Assembly (NCBI GenBank): GCA_031290205.1
Contig: JAITNZ010000191.1
Location: 1 to 12,462 of the forward strand
DNA from: Spirochaetaceae bacterium
GTDB lineage: Bacteria; Spirochaetota; Spirochaetia; Treponematales; Breznakiellaceae
DNA length: 12,462 nucleotides
Direction: 5' to 3'
The translations under genes were made by a program, and so were the position numbers. Of the stretch, positions 6,198 through 12,311 are shown in pieces. The notes beneath the pieces are model-generated. The model saw nothing but the letters and a program-made list of their open reading frames with translations. It ran no database searches and was not told the DNA's origin. How positions within the stretch are numbered: position 1 is the first letter of the stretch; every line of letters begins with the position of its first letter.

Positions 6198-8424
6198 AAA
6201 ATTTTGCGCCAAGCGATATATTGAAGCTACGACCCTGTCCCGGATAGTAACGCGATACATAGTAAAGCTCGTCCGTGATATTTTCTATCGCGAAAGAAAC
6301 CGAGTAGTGTTCTGCAATATCGGTGCTGATGCGCAGGTGCACGAGCGCGCGGGCATCAATTAAAGTCGATTGTCCTGTTGCCATATCCTGACTAGCCGCG
6401 CCGCTTGTTTCATAAAATGAGGAAACATACTCAAAGCGTGGGATAACTTTGATGTTCTTAAAAATGCCTGTATCCTTGCCGGCAAAAGGTGAAATGGTCA
6501 AGTAACCATTTGTTGTAAGCTGCGGCATATATGCTATATAATCCCATTCAGTGACAACACCTCCGCTGACATTAGCTTTTCCCTCCAAAATTTTATACTT
6601 GGTTACACCCAACGAACCGCCTACACTAAAGTAATCATTAAGAAATATTTCCGTATCAAAATCTATACCATAGTACAGAAATTTATTCACGTTTTGTCGT
6701 TGCTGCGTGTAAGCGCCATCAGGTGGATCAATAGCGACTGTGGCAACTTTGTTGAGCTCATAAGTCATAAAAACATCGGCGCCAACGCGTATTTTATCAA
6801 GAAAATAACCTTTGTAACCAAATTCAAAATTATGCCTTTCCGGCTGTTTTAAATCCGGATTAGGTTTCATGGCGCCCGATCCATTTAGCACGTTGCTACT
6901 TTCTGTAAAATCCAAAAAGTGGTGTTTTTTTGCATACGTAAAATACAATTCATTCTGCTCGCTTAGATCATAAAAAAGACCTACTGCCCATTGCGGCGAT
7001 ACATACGTTGGCATCTCGGGGTCAGGTCTATTTACTGTATAATGCTTCTGGTAATCCACGACGTCAATGCCAAGTCCAAGCACTGCGGTAAATGGCTTCC
7101 ATGGATTTGCCGTCCATTCAGATCCGACATAGTAATAGTTAATCGTTTTATCCTGCTCCAGATTAGCATCAATCCGTTCAACTTTTTTGACATTTTCTTC
7201 ATCGTATTTTTTCTCGCCTACCTGTTTGAATTGCACCGTTGCATCAATTTTATTCCAATCGTTAATGGTATACCCACCCAACAGATTTACACCAATTACC
7301 GATTGGTCAAAATCAAGCATATCCACTGCTACACCGGTATTAAGCCAAGTTTGAATAGCATCCCAATTGTTTTGTTTATTACTAATCCAAAATTCAGGTT
7401 CGCTTCTGTCAACTTTATCAAAATACCCATGGAACTTTAGATTGAACTTCTCGGGCGTCCATTCGGCATGTAATGTTACCGTATGACGAGTATCATCTGG
7501 AAACGCCATAACACCTGTTCGATTAACAGCAGGAGGATTCAAGCCTTTATCGGTATAAGTAAAACCATAAGTTGCCCAAATATCAAGCGTTTCAATAGGG
7601 TTAACTCCTATCATAATGTTTGTACTCATTGTTTTAAAATCTGACCAGAGCCGGTTTCCTTTTTTTTGAAAATCCCCGCCATCTTCAGGGGCAATATCGT
7701 CATAGGGCTTAAAACTATCCGAGAGCCTCGTGTGGTCAATAAAACGACCATTGAAGCTTGCCTGTGCGTAAAAAAGCCCCAGCCTACTACCGGCTATAAT
7801 CGAGTCGGTGTTCCCCCCAAAACCACCGCCGTCAAAGTCAAAGCCTGTTCTTGCGGAAAGCTCAAACTCCTTTTTGGGTTTTATGCTTTTAAGCGACATA
7901 GCGCCGCCGTAAATATTTGGTCCCATAAGCACAGAATTGTAGCCTTTCATAATATCAAGACTTTCAAAACCACCGGTAAGGATACCGGGAAAGTCCATGC
8001 GATAATCAAAAATGTTTGTCATTGGAACACCATCAACAAAAAGTTCCAGTCCGTCTCCTCCGCCAGAAGATCCGCCTATCCCCCGCAAAGCGATGGAACC
8101 ACTATCCATACCGGGATGTCCGTTGGTTATAGTTATGCCAGGCACCCATCTTATTGCTTCCATGATGTTGTCATCCCCACGTTCGGTCATCTGCTCCTGA
8201 GTTACGTGTACCGCCGTCTCCTTCTGCGCCCTCACCTCCGCGCCGGGCAGCACCACCTCTTCTGTTTTGGGTTTTTCGACCACCGCCGTATCCGAACTTT
8301 GGTTGTCCTGCGCCTGCCCAGCATCCTGCGAAAAAACAGGGAACGAACACACTAAAAAAGCCACGCATATTCCCATCCTCATGCGTAAAAAAATGTTGTC
8401 AAATTGGAAAAAAGTCTTTTTCAT
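6196..8424 (-). CDS. TonB-dependent outer-membrane receptor (array member 1, exbB-proximal)
   Basis: A 742-residue outer-membrane receptor. It has a signal peptide with a long N-region (hydrophobic core about 19-31, cleavage probably after Ser32, VFS|QD), then a linker with a TonB-box-like segment (EEVVLPG, 55-61). The plug follows (about 70-185) with IRWVPGITI, IALRGIGG, LFVDGVPM and GPNIYGGA, all typical of plug domains. The beta-barrel runs to the C-terminus and ends in Phe (SLGAKF), the outer-membrane assembly signal. Length is normal. The frame extends 9 codons upstream, but ATG 8424 is preferred: AGGAG lies 7 nt before it and the paralogue starts with the same MKKTF. The ligand is unknown; nothing in the sequence fixes it. 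The gene is visibly more AT-rich in its barrel than in its first 210 bases. It is followed by exbB and both exbD genes, apparently on one transcript. Confidence 0.95.
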   Translation of the reverse strand: MKKTFFQFDNIFLRMRMGICVAFLVCSFPVFSQDAGQAQDNQSSDTAVVEKPKTEEVVLPGAEVRAQKETAVHVTQEQMTERGDDNIMEAIRWVPGITITNGHPGMDSGSIALRGIGGSSGGGDGLELFVDGVPMTNIFDYRMDFPGILTGGFESLDIMKGYNSVLMGPNIYGGAMSLKSIKPKKEFELSARTGFDFDGGGFGGNTDSIIAGSRLGLFYAQASFNGRFIDHTRLSDSFKPYDDIAPEDGGDFQKKGNRLWSDFKTMSTNIMIGVNPIETLDIWATYGFTYTDKGLNPPAVNRTGVMAFPDDTRHTVTLHAEWTPEKFNLKFHGYFDKVDRSEPEFWISNKQNNWDAIQTWLNTGVAVDMLDFDQSVIGVNLLGGYTINDWNKIDATVQFKQVGEKKYDEENVKKVERIDANLEQDKTINYYYVGSEWTANPWKPFTAVLGLGIDVVDYQKHYTVNRPDPEMPTYVSPQWAVGLFYDLSEQNELYFTYAKKHHFLDFTESSNVLNGSGAMKPNPDLKQPERHNFEFGYKGYFLDKIRVGADVFMTYELNKVATVAIDPPDGAYTQQRQNVNKFLYYGIDFDTEIFLNDYFSVGGSLGVTKYKILEGKANVSGGVVTEWDYIAYMPQLTTNGYLTISPFAGKDTGIFKNIKVIPRFEYVSSFYETSGAASQDMATGQSTLIDARALVHLRISTDIAEHYSVSFAIENITDELYYVSRYYPGQGRSFNISLGAKF

Positions 8425-8446
8425 AAAAAATCTCCTATAAAGAGAA

Positions 8447-8519
8447 AGCACACCGCTTCAAACCGAATATCGAAAAACTTTCGATTGACCGCCAAGTCGC
8501 GGTTTGTTCACGGTGCATT
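8447..8519 (-). ncRNA. Candidate structured mRNA leader element, copy 1
   Basis: Read as RNA from the minus strand. Outer stem: 8517-8511 with 8455-8449 (UGCACCG/CGGUGUG, two wobbles). Inner stem P2: CAAACCG (8506-8500) with CGGUUUG (8465-8459). Hairpin B: AUCGAAA-GUU-UUUCGAU (8485-8469). Hairpin A: ACCGC-GACUUG-GCGGU (8503-8488), which shares bases with P2, so A and P2 cannot form together. The element ends 10 nt before the AGGAG of the receptor gene. It differs from copy 2 at only 3 of 73 positions: one in the linker, one in the hairpin A loop, and one that breaks an outer pair. It matches no riboswitch class I recognise. Confidence 0.5.
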
Positions 8520-8543
8520 TTCAAAAAATTCAAAAAAATCAAA

Positions 8544-8562
8544 AAGTGATAGGGAATCACTT
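8544..8562 (-). promoter_or_regulatory. 19-bp dyad, candidate operator, copy 1
   Basis: AAGTGATAGGGAATCACTT on the + strand: perfect 7-bp arms around a 5-bp centre, identical in the other receptor leader although the flanks differ (a 10-nt length difference lies just beside it). The form fits a homodimeric repressor site. A TATGAA/TATGAT-like box precedes it on the minus strand, with no good -35 box. It could also act as an RNA hairpin. The regulator is unknown. Confidence 0.45.
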
Positions 8563-8574
8563 GCTTCATATCAA

Positions 8575-8598
8575 TCATCTATTCATAGGACACCTCCT
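8575..8598 (-). other. Shine-Dalgarno site plus three-codon ORF in the leader, copy 1
   Basis: AGGAGG (8598-8593), 6 nt, then ATG-AAT-AGA-TGA (8586-8575). The same arrangement, with different codons, precedes the other receptor. It may be a minimal leader ORF, or what is left of a gene start. No product is claimed. Confidence 0.35.
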
Positions 8599-8607
8599 TT
8601 TATAATT

Positions 8608-8716
8608 GGGAACAGGGAACAGGGGAAGATTTCACTTTGAAATCATTCTTCACTGCTCACTGCTCATTGCTCATTCCTCATTCCTCACTGTTCACTATTC
8701 CCTGTTCACTGTTCCC
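8608..8716. repeat. Heptamer repeat element with inverted ends, copy 1
   Basis: Left end: GGGAACAGGGAACAGGGG (8608-8625). Right end: CCCTGTTCACTGTTCCC (8700-8716). The ends pair over 17 bp with one mismatch. Inside are a perfect small palindrome GATTTCA-CTT-TGAAATC (8628-8644) and then about eight 7-bp units of the CTCACTG/CTCATTG type. Positions 8615-8654 are identical to 11120-11159 in the second copy. It lies directly behind the stop of the upstream receptor. No open reading frame and no transposase, so any movement would depend on other functions. Confidence 0.85.
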
Positions 8717-8725
8717 AAAAAAGAA

Positions 8726-10918
8726 CTAAAATTTTGCGCCCAGTGATATGTTGAAGCTGCGGCCAGGCGACGGATGTTCACGGAAAGTGTAGTATAGCTC
8801 GTCCAACATATTGTATATCGCGAAAGATACCGAGTAGTGTTTGGCAATTTCGGCTATAAGGTTAAGATGCAAAAGCATATAACCAGCCAAGAGATTGGTC
8901 GCGTTTGCCGATGCAAGATCATACATTGACGCGACATACTCAAAACGCGGAATAATCCTGATATTCTGAGCGAGCCCCGTATCCATGTTGGCAAAAGGAG
9001 TGATGCTGAAATAAGCGTTTGTCGAAAGTTCGGGACGCCCTCCCAAATGGTCTATGTGAACGGGGTTGGAAATAATTTTGTATTTAAGCAAATCCAAAGC
9101 AGCGCCTACAGTAAAGTACTGATTAAGAAACATTTCCGTTCCAAACTCAGCGCCATAGTACAAGTTTTCACCAACATTCTGCCTTTGGCTCGTGTAGCCA
9201 TCCGGGTCGTTATCCAGTTGAACCGTGGATATTCCGTTCAAAAAATAACTGGCATAAAGCGCGGTAGTAAAGCGTATGCTCTCAAGAAAATACCCCTTGT
9301 AGCCTAATTCAAAATGATGCATTTCTTCCGGACCTAACTCCAAATTTGGTTTCTGAGTAGAACTGTTTGCATGCTGTTGCCTGTATCTCCAATCAGGAAA
9401 ACGGTTTTTCTTCGCGTAGGTAAGATGCAGTTCGTGCTGTTCGCTAAGGTCGTAAAACAGACCGAGTGTCCACTGCGGCAGGGCATTTAATTCAAAAGGG
9501 TTAGTTACGTTGTCTGCGAATGTTGTGCCGTCTCTCAAAACCATCGATTGTGGATCGATAATGTCATAACAAAATCCCACTACCGCTGTAAAAGGTTTGA
9601 AAGGGTTTACCGAGTATTCGGCTCCCGCGAACCATGTATTGTCCCGGTATCCACTTGTCCTATAATAATCGCTGTGCTGAGGCGGATCCATGTTGTCGCG
9701 GCTATAATATGTATCCATGCCTGCCTGTTTGAACTGTAAGGAAACCTGAACGTTGCTCCAGTCATTGATAGTATACCCACCACCAAGATTTACACCCCAA
9801 GTGGTACCTTCGGATTCCCGGTAGGAATAGTTATTGTTGAGGTAGTTCGTCCATTTAGCGGCATTGTCGCTACCACCTATTGTAAGCCGCCTGTCATCAA
9901 GCGCATCAAAATAAACGCGGAGACTCAGATTAATCAAGGGCGGAGTCCATTCCACATGGAAGGCGGCATTATTTCTTCTAAGATATGGATATGCCGCCAT
10001 GGTGTAACTGCCACTAGTCGCGGGTGAAGTCCAGTCCTTATCTTTATCCGAATAGCTATAAGTTAGCCAGATATCAAGGGTATCTAAAGGAGTAAAACCC
10101 ACCATGGCATTTGCACCAATTGTTGTCGAACCAGAAAAAATTCTGTTCCCCGTTTTCTGCGGATTTCCACCCTGTTCGGGAGGAGTATTGTCTGTCGGCT
10201 CAAAACTTTCAGGAAGCCTCCAGTGGTCAATAAAACTTCCTTGGAAGCCTGCCCGGGCATAAAACATCCCCTGCCTCGTACCTACCGCTATGTTGTCAAC
10301 ATTTCCGGCGTAAGCGCCGCCATCAAAGGAAAAGCTGCTTCTAGCGGAAATTTCCAGCGGTCTCTTGGGTTTCGCAGTCCGTAAAATAAGAGCGCCGCCA
10401 ATAGCGCCAGGTCCTAGGACACCTGAAGAATAGCCTTTCGCAACTTCTATGCTTTCGAGTCCTCCGGTAAGAAGCGAGCCATAATCAACACGCCCCTCAT
10501 TGTTTGCCTGTAATGGGACACCATCTACAAAAACAGACATATAGTCTTGGTCACCAGCTCCTCCTGTAGCTCCTCGAATGGAGAATCCCCCCTGTTCCTT
10601 GCCGGCATGACCACCGCCATTTATTATTATTCCCGGAACCCAGCGAATCGCTTCCAAAAGATTCGTATCGCCGCGCTCGGTCATCTGCTCTTGACTAATA
10701 TGCTCCGCCGTCTCCTTCTGCGCCCTCACCTCCGCGCCGGGCAGCACCACCTCTTCTGTTTTGGGTTTTTCGACCGCCACCGTATCCGAACTTTGGTTGT
10801 CCTGCGCCTGCCCTGCCTCCTGAGCAAAAACAGGGAACGAACATACTAAAAAAGCCACGCATGTTCCCATTCTCATGCGAAAAAAAATGTTGTCAAATTG
10901 AGAAAAAGTCTTTTTCAT
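8726..10918 (-). CDS. TonB-dependent outer-membrane receptor (array member 2)
   Basis: A 730-residue outer-membrane receptor, paralogous along its length to array member 1. The signal peptide ends near Ala32 (VFA|QE), and the TonB-box-like EEVVLPG is at 55-61. The plug (about 70-185) has IRWVPGIII, FSIRGATGG, VFVDGVPL, LESIEVAKG and IGGALILR. The barrel ends in SLGAKF. ATG 10918 is supported by AGGAG 7 nt upstream and by identity of the first residues to the paralogue. The first 71 codons are about 94% identical in DNA to those of member 1 (12 differences in 214 nt counted by eye), while the barrels have drifted far more. That pattern suggests gene conversion of the 5' part, with the barrel specialised for another ligand. 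It appears to be a single-gene unit with its own leader; a repeat element separates it from the next receptor. Confidence 0.95.
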   Translation of the reverse strand: MKKTFSQFDNIFFRMRMGTCVAFLVCSFPVFAQEAGQAQDNQSSDTVAVEKPKTEEVVLPGAEVRAQKETAEHISQEQMTERGDTNLLEAIRWVPGIIINGGGHAGKEQGGFSIRGATGGAGDQDYMSVFVDGVPLQANNEGRVDYGSLLTGGLESIEVAKGYSSGVLGPGAIGGALILRTAKPKRPLEISARSSFSFDGGAYAGNVDNIAVGTRQGMFYARAGFQGSFIDHWRLPESFEPTDNTPPEQGGNPQKTGNRIFSGSTTIGANAMVGFTPLDTLDIWLTYSYSDKDKDWTSPATSGSYTMAAYPYLRRNNAAFHVEWTPPLINLSLRVYFDALDDRRLTIGGSDNAAKWTNYLNNNYSYRESEGTTWGVNLGGGYTINDWSNVQVSLQFKQAGMDTYYSRDNMDPPQHSDYYRTSGYRDNTWFAGAEYSVNPFKPFTAVVGFCYDIIDPQSMVLRDGTTFADNVTNPFELNALPQWTLGLFYDLSEQHELHLTYAKKNRFPDWRYRQQHANSSTQKPNLELGPEEMHHFELGYKGYFLESIRFTTALYASYFLNGISTVQLDNDPDGYTSQRQNVGENLYYGAEFGTEMFLNQYFTVGAALDLLKYKIISNPVHIDHLGGRPELSTNAYFSITPFANMDTGLAQNIRIIPRFEYVASMYDLASANATNLLAGYMLLHLNLIAEIAKHYSVSFAIYNMLDELYYTFREHPSPGRSFNISLGAKF

Positions 10919-10940
10919 AATTTATCTCCTATAAAAAGAA

Positions 10941-11013
10941 AGCACACCGCTTCAAACCGTATATCGAAAAACTTTCGATTGACCGCCAAGCCGCGGTTTG
11001 TTCACGGTGCACT
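10941..11013 (-). ncRNA. Candidate structured mRNA leader element, copy 2
   Basis: Minus-strand RNA. Outer stem P1 is AGUGCACCG (11013-11005) with CGGUGUGCU (10949-10941), 9 pairs including two wobbles. P2 is CAAACCG (11000-10994) with CGGUUUG (10959-10953). Hairpin B is AUCGAAA-GUU-UUUCGAU (10979-10963). Hairpin A is ACCGC-GGCUUG-GCGGU (10997-10982), which competes with P2 for four bases. Ten nucleotides after P1 comes the AGGAG of the receptor gene. Alternative pairing beside a ribosome-binding site fits a translational switch, but no ligand or known family is recognised. Confidence 0.5.
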
Positions 11014-11027
11014 TTCAAAAAATTCAA

Positions 11028-11046
11028 AAGTGATAGGGAATCACTT
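11028..11046 (-). promoter_or_regulatory. 19-bp dyad, candidate operator, copy 2
   Basis: The same AAGTGATAGGGAATCACTT as in the other receptor leader, perfect 7-5-7. On the minus strand TATGAT (just upstream of the dyad) could be a -10 box, which would put the dyad at the transcription start; no convincing -35 box is visible. Confidence 0.45.
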
Positions 11047-11057
11047 AATCATATCTA

Positions 11058-11083
11058 TCATTTTTCCATAGGCTATTCTCCTT
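11058..11083 (-). other. Shine-Dalgarno site plus three-codon ORF in the leader, copy 2
   Basis: AAGGAG (11083-11078), 8 nt, then ATG-GAA-AAA-TGA (11069-11058). Position and length match copy 1 while the codons differ. Confidence 0.35.
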
Positions 11084-11090
11084 TTCTAAT

Positions 11091-11425
11091 GGGGAACAGG
11101 TGATGGGGAACGGGGAACGGGGAACAGGGGAAGATTTCACTTTGAAATCATTCTTCACTACTCACTGTTCACTGCTCACTGCTCACTGTCCACTGTCCAC
11201 TGTTCACTGCTCATTGCTCATTACTCATTACTCATTGCTCACTACTCATTCTTCACTGTCCACTGTCCACTGTCCACTGTCCACTGTCCACTGTCCACTG
11301 TCCACTGTCCACTGTTCACTGTTCACTGTTCACTGTCCACTGTTCACTGTTCACTGTTCACTGTTCACTGTTCACTATTCACTGTTCACTATTCACTGTT
11401 CCCCGTTCCCCGTTCCCCGTTCACT
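11091..11425. repeat. Heptamer repeat element with inverted ends, copy 2 (long array)
   Basis: Left arm: three GGGGAAC units (11105-11125) after a partial GGGGAACAGG (11091-11100). Right arm: three GTTCCCC units (11398-11418), the exact reverse complement, giving a perfect 21-bp inverted repeat. Inside are the palindrome GATTTCA-CTT-TGAAATC (11133-11149) and then about 34 heptamers (11154-11397) such as TTCACTG, CTCACTG and TCCACTG. The central part (about 11250-11315) is nearly pure TCCACTG. Arms and array share the same 7-bp period. The array is about four times longer than in copy 1, so unit number probably varies by slippage. Confidence 0.9.
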
Positions 11426-11460
11426 CCCCCCCCGTTTTCATATCGAACGGAAGGCAGGAA

Positions 11461-11493
11461 GCGCCTGTGGCGCCTGAAAGTGCCTGTGGCACT
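11461..11493 (-). repeat. Two tandem hairpins at the 3' end of the DUF4198 gene (possible terminator)
   Basis: GCGCC-TGT-GGCGC (11461-11473) and AGTGCC-TGT-GGCACT (11479-11493) on the + strand. The second reaches the first base pair of the DUF4198 stop codon. On the transcript it reads AGUGCC-ACA-GGCACU followed by UU, a weak terminator at best. It shares the GCGCCACAGGC and GGCACTTT blocks with the repeat at the end of the activase gene, so both belong to one repeat family sitting on gene ends. Confidence 0.6.
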
Positions 11494-12299
11494 CATTTTC
11501 TAACCACGAACGAGACCCATGAACTGTAGGCTACTGCGTCGTAAGTTGGATTGCGGGAAACATCGCCTGTGTATGCGGTTTTTACTATCCATATATCCTT
11601 AGCCGCCGCCGGTATGTCTAAAGTGACCTCGCCTGATTTATTCGTTTTCATATCTTTGATAGCCCAGGCTTGCTGATCTTTTGAGTTAAAACTTTTATAT
11701 GTCGCGGATATACCTGCTCCGGCAAAAGACTTACCGTTCAGCAGCACCTTGAAGACTGCCACATTCCCTGCCGCAATATCAGCGGGATTTGTTACAGGCA
11801 CAATTTCCAATGGTAGCCCCAGCGGCTTGGCGAAGCTCTTGTCCGCTGAATCAGGATTGACATAGATCTTGCACCATTCCTCCCTTAGGGTTGATTTTGT
11901 AATAGTGAGTCCCAATGCCTTGACCGTTTCTTTTGTGCTGCCCCTCACACCCGCCGTTGTTGTATGAGCAAAATTACCGACTCTGTCGACTAACATCATA
12001 ACCGGTGCGCCGTCGGGAAGGACGAAACGGGCGGAAAGAACTTTCTGCGCTTCGTTTCGTCCGACCATCACCGTTATATTGGTTTCTCTGTTGTTCTGTA
12101 GCACAAAAAACATATTCCCTGAGGGCTCTTCGACTATGTCGCCTGTCATAAAATAATGGGTAACATACACCGACAGAGGAACGGTATCCCCCTGTTTGTA
12201 ACTGTTGGTATCGGCAAGAGCGGCAAACCACTCATGCGAAAAGGCGGCGCTGTTGACAAACGCGCACAAAGCAAAAGTTAAAATCGCAATTCTTTTCAT
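11493..12299 (-). CDS. Secreted DUF4198-family protein next to TonB receptors
   Basis: A 268-residue exported protein. A signal peptide (about 1-21, MKRIAILTF... ending NSAAFS) is followed by HEWFAAL, close to the HEFW-like start typical of mature DUF4198 proteins. If cleavage falls after Ser21 the mature protein begins with His22. The middle (about 35-150) has beta-rich sequence (DTVPLSVYVTHYF). The C-terminal part (about 185-255, KTNKSGEVTLDIP) is an Ig-like or carboxypeptidase-regulatory-like sandwich. No membrane anchor or lipobox is seen. Family members often sit by metal or TonB transport genes, so a periplasmic ligand- or metal-handling role is likely but unproven. The frame runs further upstream, but that part overlaps the receptor out of frame; ATG 12299 has AGGAG 7 nt before it. 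It follows the receptor stop by 10 nt, so the two are co-transcribed. Confidence 0.85.
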   Translation of the reverse strand: MKRIAILTFALCAFVNSAAFSHEWFAALADTNSYKQGDTVPLSVYVTHYFMTGDIVEEPSGNMFFVLQNNRETNITVMVGRNEAQKVLSARFVLPDGAPVMMLVDRVGNFAHTTTAGVRGSTKETVKALGLTITKSTLREEWCKIYVNPDSADKSFAKPLGLPLEIVPVTNPADIAAGNVAVFKVLLNGKSFAGAGISATYKSFNSKDQQAWAIKDMKTNKSGEVTLDIPAAAKDIWIVKTAYTGDVSRNPTYDAVAYSSWVSFVVRK

Positions 12300-12306
12300 A
12301 TTAATT

Positions 12307-12311
12307 CTCCT
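12307..12311 (-). promoter_or_regulatory. Ribosome-binding site of the DUF4198 gene overlapping the receptor stop codon
   Basis: AGGAG on the minus strand, 7 nt before ATG 12299; its first two bases belong to the TAG stop (12312-12310) of the upstream receptor. It decides the start against the longer open frame, which begins at 12458. Confidence 0.8.

Larger units (their letters stand above)
8425..8725 (-). other. 301-bp gap between the two receptor genes: leader plus heptamer repeat
   Basis: No gene is supported. The part next to the downstream receptor (8425-8600) is a leader nearly the same as the one before the other receptor (10919-11085), with ribosome-binding site AGGAG at 8432-8436. 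The rest (8608-8716) is the heptamer repeat element. A 47-codon frame on the minus strand runs through the leader here, but the matching frame is interrupted in the paralogous leader, so it is not called a gene. Confidence 0.8.
10919..11492 (-). other. 574-bp gap between DUF4198 gene and receptor 2: leader plus long heptamer array
   Basis: No gene is supported. From the receptor outwards it holds the ribosome-binding site AGGAG (10930-10926), the structured leader element, the 19-bp dyad, a mini-ORF, the heptamer repeat element (11091-11425), a C8 run (11426-11433) and a hairpin repeat at 11461-11493 touching the DUF4198 stop codon. A 125-codon + strand frame across the array exists only because 7-bp units without stop codons read through in every frame. 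Confidence 0.8.

Noticed and set aside
6183..6260. A 26-residue N-terminal extension of ExbB
   Set aside because: It overlaps the receptor C-terminus; ATG 6182 has AAGGAG and gives the usual family N-terminus.
7666..8355. A 229-codon + strand frame opposite the start of receptor 1
   Set aside because: Antisense to the signal peptide and plug; the corresponding frame opposite receptor 2 is broken up, and no domain is recognisable.
8434..8577. A 47-codon minus-strand frame running through the receptor 1 leader
   Set aside because: The equivalent leader of receptor 2 has stops and a 10-nt length difference in this frame, so the protein is not conserved while the RNA/DNA structure is.
8211..10918. 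A diversity-generating retroelement or phase-variable invertible receptor switch
   Set aside because: No reverse transcriptase, recombinase or A-biased template/variable pair is visible, and the receptors are in direct, not inverted, orientation. Cassette similarity fits gene conversion better.
11154..11397. A CRISPR-like array
   Set aside because: The units are 7 bp and contiguous, with no spacers and no cas genes.
11100..11477. A 125-codon + strand frame with a periodic Leu-Ser-Thr-Val-His-Cys-Pro-like product
   Set aside because: It is the translation of the 7-bp array, which lacks stops in its unit and therefore stays open in any frame. No ribosome-binding site or non-repeat domain supports it.
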